Assembly (NCBI GenBank): GCA_963680875.1
Contig: OY804586.1
Coordinates: forward strand, 55,896,203 to 55,960,202
DNA length: 64,000 nt
Direction: 5' to 3'
Origin: Bathymodiolus brooksi
Lineage: Eukaryota > Mollusca > Bivalvia > Mytilida > Modiolidae
This document shows positions 63,858 through 64,000 of this stretch, piece after piece. Positions within the stretch are counted from its first letter, which is position 1. Every line of letters begins with the position of its first letter. A model generated the notes under the pieces. The model saw only the letters and a list, made by a program, of their open reading frames with translations, had not been told where the DNA came from and did not search any database. Position numbers and translations under genes: made by a program.

Positions 63858-63939
63858 GTATGTTAATACAAAATAAAATTATTGATATTTTTGTTATAGT
63901 TGTAATGCCTTTTTGTCGCTTCCGAAATGGGAAGAGGAG

Positions 63940-64000
63940 ACGTCGTGGCCATGAACGTATGGTGGTTGGATTTATGACTACATATGCAATCAGTGCCTAT
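63940..64000 (+). mobile_element. SINE type A head, cut by window end
   Basis: GTCGTGGCCATGAACGTATG, GTGGTTGGATTTATGACTAC, ATGCAATCAGTGCCTAT. Confidence 0.85.

Noticed and set aside
20793..63412. tRNA genes at A-box/B-box sequences
   Set aside because: The tRNA-like parts are SINE heads repeated many times, diverged in the stems and always followed by the SINE body or a truncation of it.

Overview
The window is eukaryotic, AT-rich and dominated by introns and repeats. It fits a mollusc genome, most probably a bivalve, because it holds tRNA-derived SINEs with a conserved shared 3' module, CAGGGGCGGATCCAG-type hAT MITEs and dispersed repeats of a kind familiar from bivalve sequences. I cannot name a species. 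I see no bacterial, plasmid or CRISPR content.

One host gene is clearly supported, on the + strand. It encodes a secreted multidomain protein of WAP (four-disulfide core) and Kunitz domains, a typical serine-protease-inhibitor architecture. Exon 1 (6760-6810) is a candidate signal-peptide exon. After a 23.7-kb intron come seven WAP domains, each split over two exons by a phase-1 intron just before the CC pair (30513-50153), then a complete Kunitz exon (63687-63857). Sixteen exons give 448 codons in one consistent frame, and the gene runs off the right edge. WAP3-4 and WAP5-6 are a recent tandem segmental duplication that includes intron sequence.

The most striking feature is two minisatellites built from pieces of this gene's own exons. 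In the intron before exon 12 a 79-bp unit carrying the 3' splice site and the first 53 nt of the exon is repeated, giving 24 upstream copies of the acceptor (44317-46238). After exon 15 an 89-bp unit carrying the second half of a WAP domain and its 5' splice donor is repeated about 47 times (50154-61296), and in these copies the acceptor AG is changed to GG. One array therefore holds only acceptors and the other essentially only donors. By my reading, using a decoy site in either leads to an early stop. A near full-length L1/Tx1-like LINE (50798-57752, - strand, 15-bp target-site duplication) sits inside the second array.

Left part (1-30 kb): a 66-bp satellite (1-5680); a hAT MITE; exon 1; intron 1 with SINEs, hairpins, a 43-bp array (13863-14283), an unrelated 43-bp satellite with a 1552-bp higher-order period (14898-19942), a 53-bp array (21433-22325), nested DNA transposons and a degenerate hAT. 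The 66-bp and first 43-bp arrays are amplified from adjacent parts of one dispersed element that is also present unamplified at about 25.85 kb and 36.3 kb. The 53-bp array is likewise amplified from an element present as a single unit at about 37.4 kb.

Three SINE types with different tRNA-like heads (A, B and C below) share a 3' module and occur more than 30 times on both strands. Several near-perfect inverted repeats with arms of 15-48 bp lie in the introns. Everything outside the gene and the LINE ORFs is called from visible repeat structure only.
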